From Muribaculaceae bacterium (GTDB lineage Bacteria; Bacteroidota; Bacteroidia; Bacteroidales; Muribaculaceae), in contig JAFUVK010000040.1 in assembly GCA_017477555.1 (NCBI GenBank), forward strand, positions 1-45,617: a DNA stretch of 45,617 nucleotides, written 5' to 3'. The notes beneath the pieces were generated by a model. It was given only the letters and a program-made list of their open reading frames with translations, had not been told where the DNA came from and made no database searches. A program made the position numbers and the translations under genes. Of this stretch, positions 43,214-45,617 are shown piece after piece (positions within the stretch are counted from its first letter, which is position 1; each line of letters starts with the position of its first letter).

Positions 43214-43912
43214 ATGACCAAACGACTGATACTGATTGCCCTCATGGCAGTGACTTTGGGCCTGGCTGTCCAAGCACAAAACAAAATCAAGCCCCGCAAG
43301 GTTGATTTCAACCACATCAAGGAGGTGATTGAGAACCCTAACAACATCTACTATTACCCCAAACTGATGCGGCAGTTCCAGAGCGACGACACCACCATGA
43401 CACTCGAGGCGTACCGCAACCTCTACTACGGCTATACCTTCCAGGAAGACTATAACCCTTTCCGCGAGAGTGTCTACAGCAACGTGGTCGAGCAACTCTA
43501 CTACAAGCAGCCTCACTCACGTGCCGAGTGCGACTCCATCGAGAAGTACGCGCGCATGTCGCTCGACGACAACATCTTCGACATGAACCAGATGAAGTAC
43601 TTCATCTTCTCGCTCAAGGAGAAGAAGAAGTACAACCGCGCTGCACTACGACAGTTCCGCCTCGACCGCCTCATCGCCACCATCATGTCGAGCGGCAAGG
43701 GCACCAAAGAAGAGCCATGGGTGGTCATCACACCCGAGCATGAGTACAACATCGTCAACTTTCTGGGATTCCGTGCCATCGACCACGAGGAGATGGGCGA
43801 AGGCATCGAGTATATCACCGTGGAGCCTGTCGAGGGAAAGAACACCAAGGGCTTCTACTTCGACGTCAGTCGCATGATGCAGGTGGCAGCCCTCAAGTTC
43901 CCCGACATGTAG
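43214..43912 (+). CDS. exported DUF4919-like protein
   Basis: This 232-residue protein has a signal peptide (1-21) and the pattern of Bacteroidetes DUF4919 proteins: KVDFNHIKEVIENPNNIYYYPKLM, YRNLYYGYTFQEDYNPF, and the C-terminal EEPWVVITPEHEYNIVNFLGF and KGFYFDV. It is mainly helical with a beta C-terminal part. No function is known to me. It is 6 bp before the esterase gene, so the two are probably co-transcribed and act in the same compartment. Confidence 0.82.
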   Translation: MTKRLILIALMAVTLGLAVQAQNKIKPRKVDFNHIKEVIENPNNIYYYPKLMRQFQSDDTTMTLEAYRNLYYGYTFQEDYNPFRESVYSNVVEQLYYKQPHSRAECDSIEKYARMSLDDNIFDMNQMKYFIFSLKEKKKYNRAALRQFRLDRLIATIMSSGKGTKEEPWVVITPEHEYNIVNFLGFRAIDHEEMGEGIEYITVEPVEGKNTKGFYFDVSRMMQVAALKFPDM

Positions 43913-43918
43913 AATGCA

Positions 43919-45241
43919 ATGAAACAGACACTATCCACCGTCCTGTGCCTGCTGTGCGCCCTCCTGGCCCACAGTGGGCACATTATGATTGACGGAGCTT
44001 ACACCAGCCCCGACGGCACCATCTTTCCGGGTACCACACGCACCTATCAGGTCTACGTGCCCGACCAGTATGACGGGCGCACGCCAGCATGCCTGTATGT
44101 GGGTCTCGACGGTGTGCTGTGCAACGCGCCACAGGTGATGGACAGCCTGATCACCGCCGGCAAGATGCCCGTGACCATCGGCATCTTCCTCCAGCCGGGA
44201 GTCATCAGCGACACTAGTGGCGAGGTCATCCGCTACAACCGCAGCAACGAGTTCGACACCCCCGATGCCACATTCGCTCGCTTCCTGGAGCAGCAGCTGT
44301 TGCCTCACGCCCTGGCCATGACGGTGCCCGATGGCCGCCGGCTGAAGATCTCGCCCCTGGGCAACGACCACATGATTGCCGGCCTGAGCAGCGGCGGCAT
44401 CGCAGCTTTCACAGCCGCATGGCACCGCCCCGACCTGTTCAGCCGTGTGTTCAGCGGAGTGGGCACCTTTGTGGCCATGCGCGGCGGTAACGACCTGCAA
44501 GCCATCGTGCGCAAGCACGAGCCACAACCGTTGCGAATCTTTCTGCAGGACGGGTCGAACGACGCATGGAACCCCCTGTTCGGACACTGGTATGAGGGCA
44601 ACCGCATGCTCGCCACAGCCTTGGAATTTGCCGGATACGACTGTCGCTTCGACTGGAGCGACGGCGGCCACAATGTACACCGCGCCACACAGATATTTGC
44701 TCAAGCGATGGAGTGGATGTGGCACGACTGGCCACAACCCATCAGCGCTGGCATCACCCACAACGATTTCCTCGCACCACTGCTCGTGACCGGGGCACAG
44801 TGGGTCAAAGGGCCGCCAGTCACGCCCGGCGTGCATCCCACCTTTCCGCATTATCCCGACAGCTCATTCTGCGTACTTCCTGGCCGCGACAGCAACAAGT
44901 TGGACCAAGCCATCTGTGACACCGCCACCGGCCAGATGCGCAATCGCCAGCCCTTCTACTGGCTGCACAGCTACACAGGCAGCAACGTCAACGCCGCAGC
45001 TGCCGCATTCGACCACAATGGAAACCTATGGGTCGTGACACATGACGGGCTGCAGATATGCGACCAGAACGGTCGCGTGCGCGCCATCATCGCCCTGCCC
45101 GAGACAGTCACCGAACATGCTCAGGTCATCATCCACGACGGCTCCGTAAGCCTCTGCACACCTCTTGCTACCTACACCCGACGTTTCCACGTCAAGCCCG
45201 CCACACCAGGTGTCCGCCCCAGCAGCCAAGGCCAGGGCTGA
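43919..45241 (+). CDS. exported esterase with C-terminal SMP-30-like segment
   Basis: This 440-residue protein has a signal peptide (1-18) and an esterase-D/enterochelin-esterase-like alpha/beta hydrolase domain (about 25-270). The triad is readable: Ser157 in GLSSG, Asp211 in LQDGSNDAWN (or Asp248) and His251 in DGGHNVHRA. The second part (about 275-430) reads like one or two blades of a gluconolactonase/SMP-30-type propeller (AFDHNGNLWVVTHDGLQICDQNGRVRAII), too short for a full propeller. Related fused proteins hydrolyse ester groups on plant or host polysaccharides; the substrate here is unknown. The last few residues run into an intergenic repeat, so the true ancestral end may have been different. 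Confidence 0.8.
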   Translation: MKQTLSTVLCLLCALLAHSGHIMIDGAYTSPDGTIFPGTTRTYQVYVPDQYDGRTPACLYVGLDGVLCNAPQVMDSLITAGKMPVTIGIFLQPGVISDTSGEVIRYNRSNEFDTPDATFARFLEQQLLPHALAMTVPDGRRLKISPLGNDHMIAGLSSGGIAAFTAAWHRPDLFSRVFSGVGTFVAMRGGNDLQAIVRKHEPQPLRIFLQDGSNDAWNPLFGHWYEGNRMLATALEFAGYDCRFDWSDGGHNVHRATQIFAQAMEWMWHDWPQPISAGITHNDFLAPLLVTGAQWVKGPPVTPGVHPTFPHYPDSSFCVLPGRDSNKLDQAICDTATGQMRNRQPFYWLHSYTGSNVNAAAAAFDHNGNLWVVTHDGLQICDQNGRVRAIIALPETVTEHAQVIIHDGSVSLCTPLATYTRRFHVKPATPGVRPSSQGQG

Positions 45242-45617
45242 CAGTCCCTCACCCCTGCGCAGGGGACAAGCCAGGGGAGGGGGATATGTAGGGCTGCGCC
45301 GTAGGCACAGCCGCAGCCACATGGGCAACTGCCTCGCTTCCGGCTGTGCCTGCGGCGCAGCCCTACTAGAGTGAGCCACGCTGGCGCGTGGGAAATCCGA
45401 CATAATCTATAACAAAATCGCACAGTCGCAGAAACTTATTATTTCTTCCTGCCGCTGTGAGATTTGAATAAGATTCTGTTAGATTTCCGCCCAAAGGGCG
45501 TAAATTTTGGATAATCTCGGCTGCACTCGGCATAGCTCGAGCTAGCTCGGCTCTGCGCTCATTGGCACGAGATTTGGTTAATCTCGGCTGCAAACGACAT
45601 TACCTTTTGTCTAGGCG
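45242..45617. repeat. repeat-filled end of window: GC palindrome, 26-bp inverted repeat, 14-bp direct repeat
   Basis: I see no gene here. Starting just after the esterase stop are CCCCTG/CAGGGG at 45252-45265 and a further G-rich arm. A large inverted repeat has arms 45288-45313 and 45341-45366 (25 of 26 bases pair, 27-base loop). The TAATCTCGGCTGCA direct repeat lies at 45512-45525 and 45579-45592, flanking the perfect palindrome TAGCTCGAGCTA at 45533-45544. A short minus-strand frame (45366-45593) runs through these repeats and is probably not a gene. Confidence 0.7.

Noticed and set aside
45366..45593. A 75-codon minus-strand frame at the end of the window.
   Set aside because: It runs through direct and inverted repeats and has no signal or domain; probably repeat sequence only.
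1..45617. tRNA, rRNA, tmRNA or known riboswitch.
   Set aside because: Reading all spacers on both strands showed no cloverleaf with a CCA-adjacent acceptor, no rRNA landmark and no riboswitch core that I could recognise; a dedicated search such as tRNAscan or Infernal would settle this.

Overview
The window reads as a chromosomal segment of a Bacteroidota bacterium, order Bacteroidales. A Muribaculaceae- or Prevotella-like lineage is my best guess, but it is not provable from this piece alone. The signs are promoters of the TAnnTTTG (-7) type, a type A T9SS sorting domain, a gingipain-family (C25) protease, dockerin-tailed and GLUG-repeat secreted proteins, an IS1380 relic of the Bacteroides type, a one-component TPR/AraC regulator, and the gene block ybeY-mnmG-apt-uvrC-dtd. 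Most coding DNA is G+C-rich. The exception is the pair at 296-3363, which is clearly A+T-rich. I saw no rRNA, tRNA or CRISPR array.

Layout. 296-4501 (minus): a likely operon of a phage-type S74 chaperone protein with a T9SS signal, a C25 peptidase and a dockerin-tailed secreted protein. 4585-5249: an IS1380 transposase relic running directly into the 3' end of a pdxJ gene. 5455-9890 (minus): an MsbA-like ABC exporter, a WYL regulator and an SSS-family symporter. 10198-12028 (minus): a capsid-like protein with an N-terminal membrane segment plus a small partner, with no other phage genes nearby. 12312-15269 (plus): a TonB-receptor-like outer membrane barrel. 15505-17340 (minus): dnaX. 17553-19085 (plus): a CstA-family transporter. 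19171-24482 (minus): dtd, uvrC, apt, mnmG and ybeY. This block holds two perfect 16-bp parS sites, so it is probably close to the replication origin. 24712-28996 (minus): nhaC and pheT. 29289-34288 (plus): a membrane-anchored AraC-type regulator followed by a large GLUG-repeat secreted protein. 34460-37918 (plus): a prolyl oligopeptidase, an SH3/SPOR protein and rdgB. 38214-45241 (plus): a RelA/SpoT homologue, a PgpH-like 7TM-HD phosphodiesterase, a small membrane protein, a DUF4919-like protein and a secreted esterase.

How it works together. Housekeeping modules (replication, tRNA modification and charging, nucleotide sanitation, alarmone metabolism) alternate with envelope and secretion genes. 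The (p)ppGpp enzyme next to a probable c-di-AMP phosphodiesterase suggests a second-messenger locus. The TPR/AraC regulator probably controls the GLUG protein beside it, because a perfect 10-bp inverted repeat lies just upstream of that gene's promoter.

The most unusual material is of two kinds. One is the lone membrane-anchored capsid-like gene pair at 10198-12028. The other is a set of intergenic short tandem arrays that keep exact 7-, 8- or 9-bp phase around an invariant core while the bases between vary. The best is 11 CTAGA units spaced exactly 9 bp apart between the two parS sites, and the same unit recurs at 43177.
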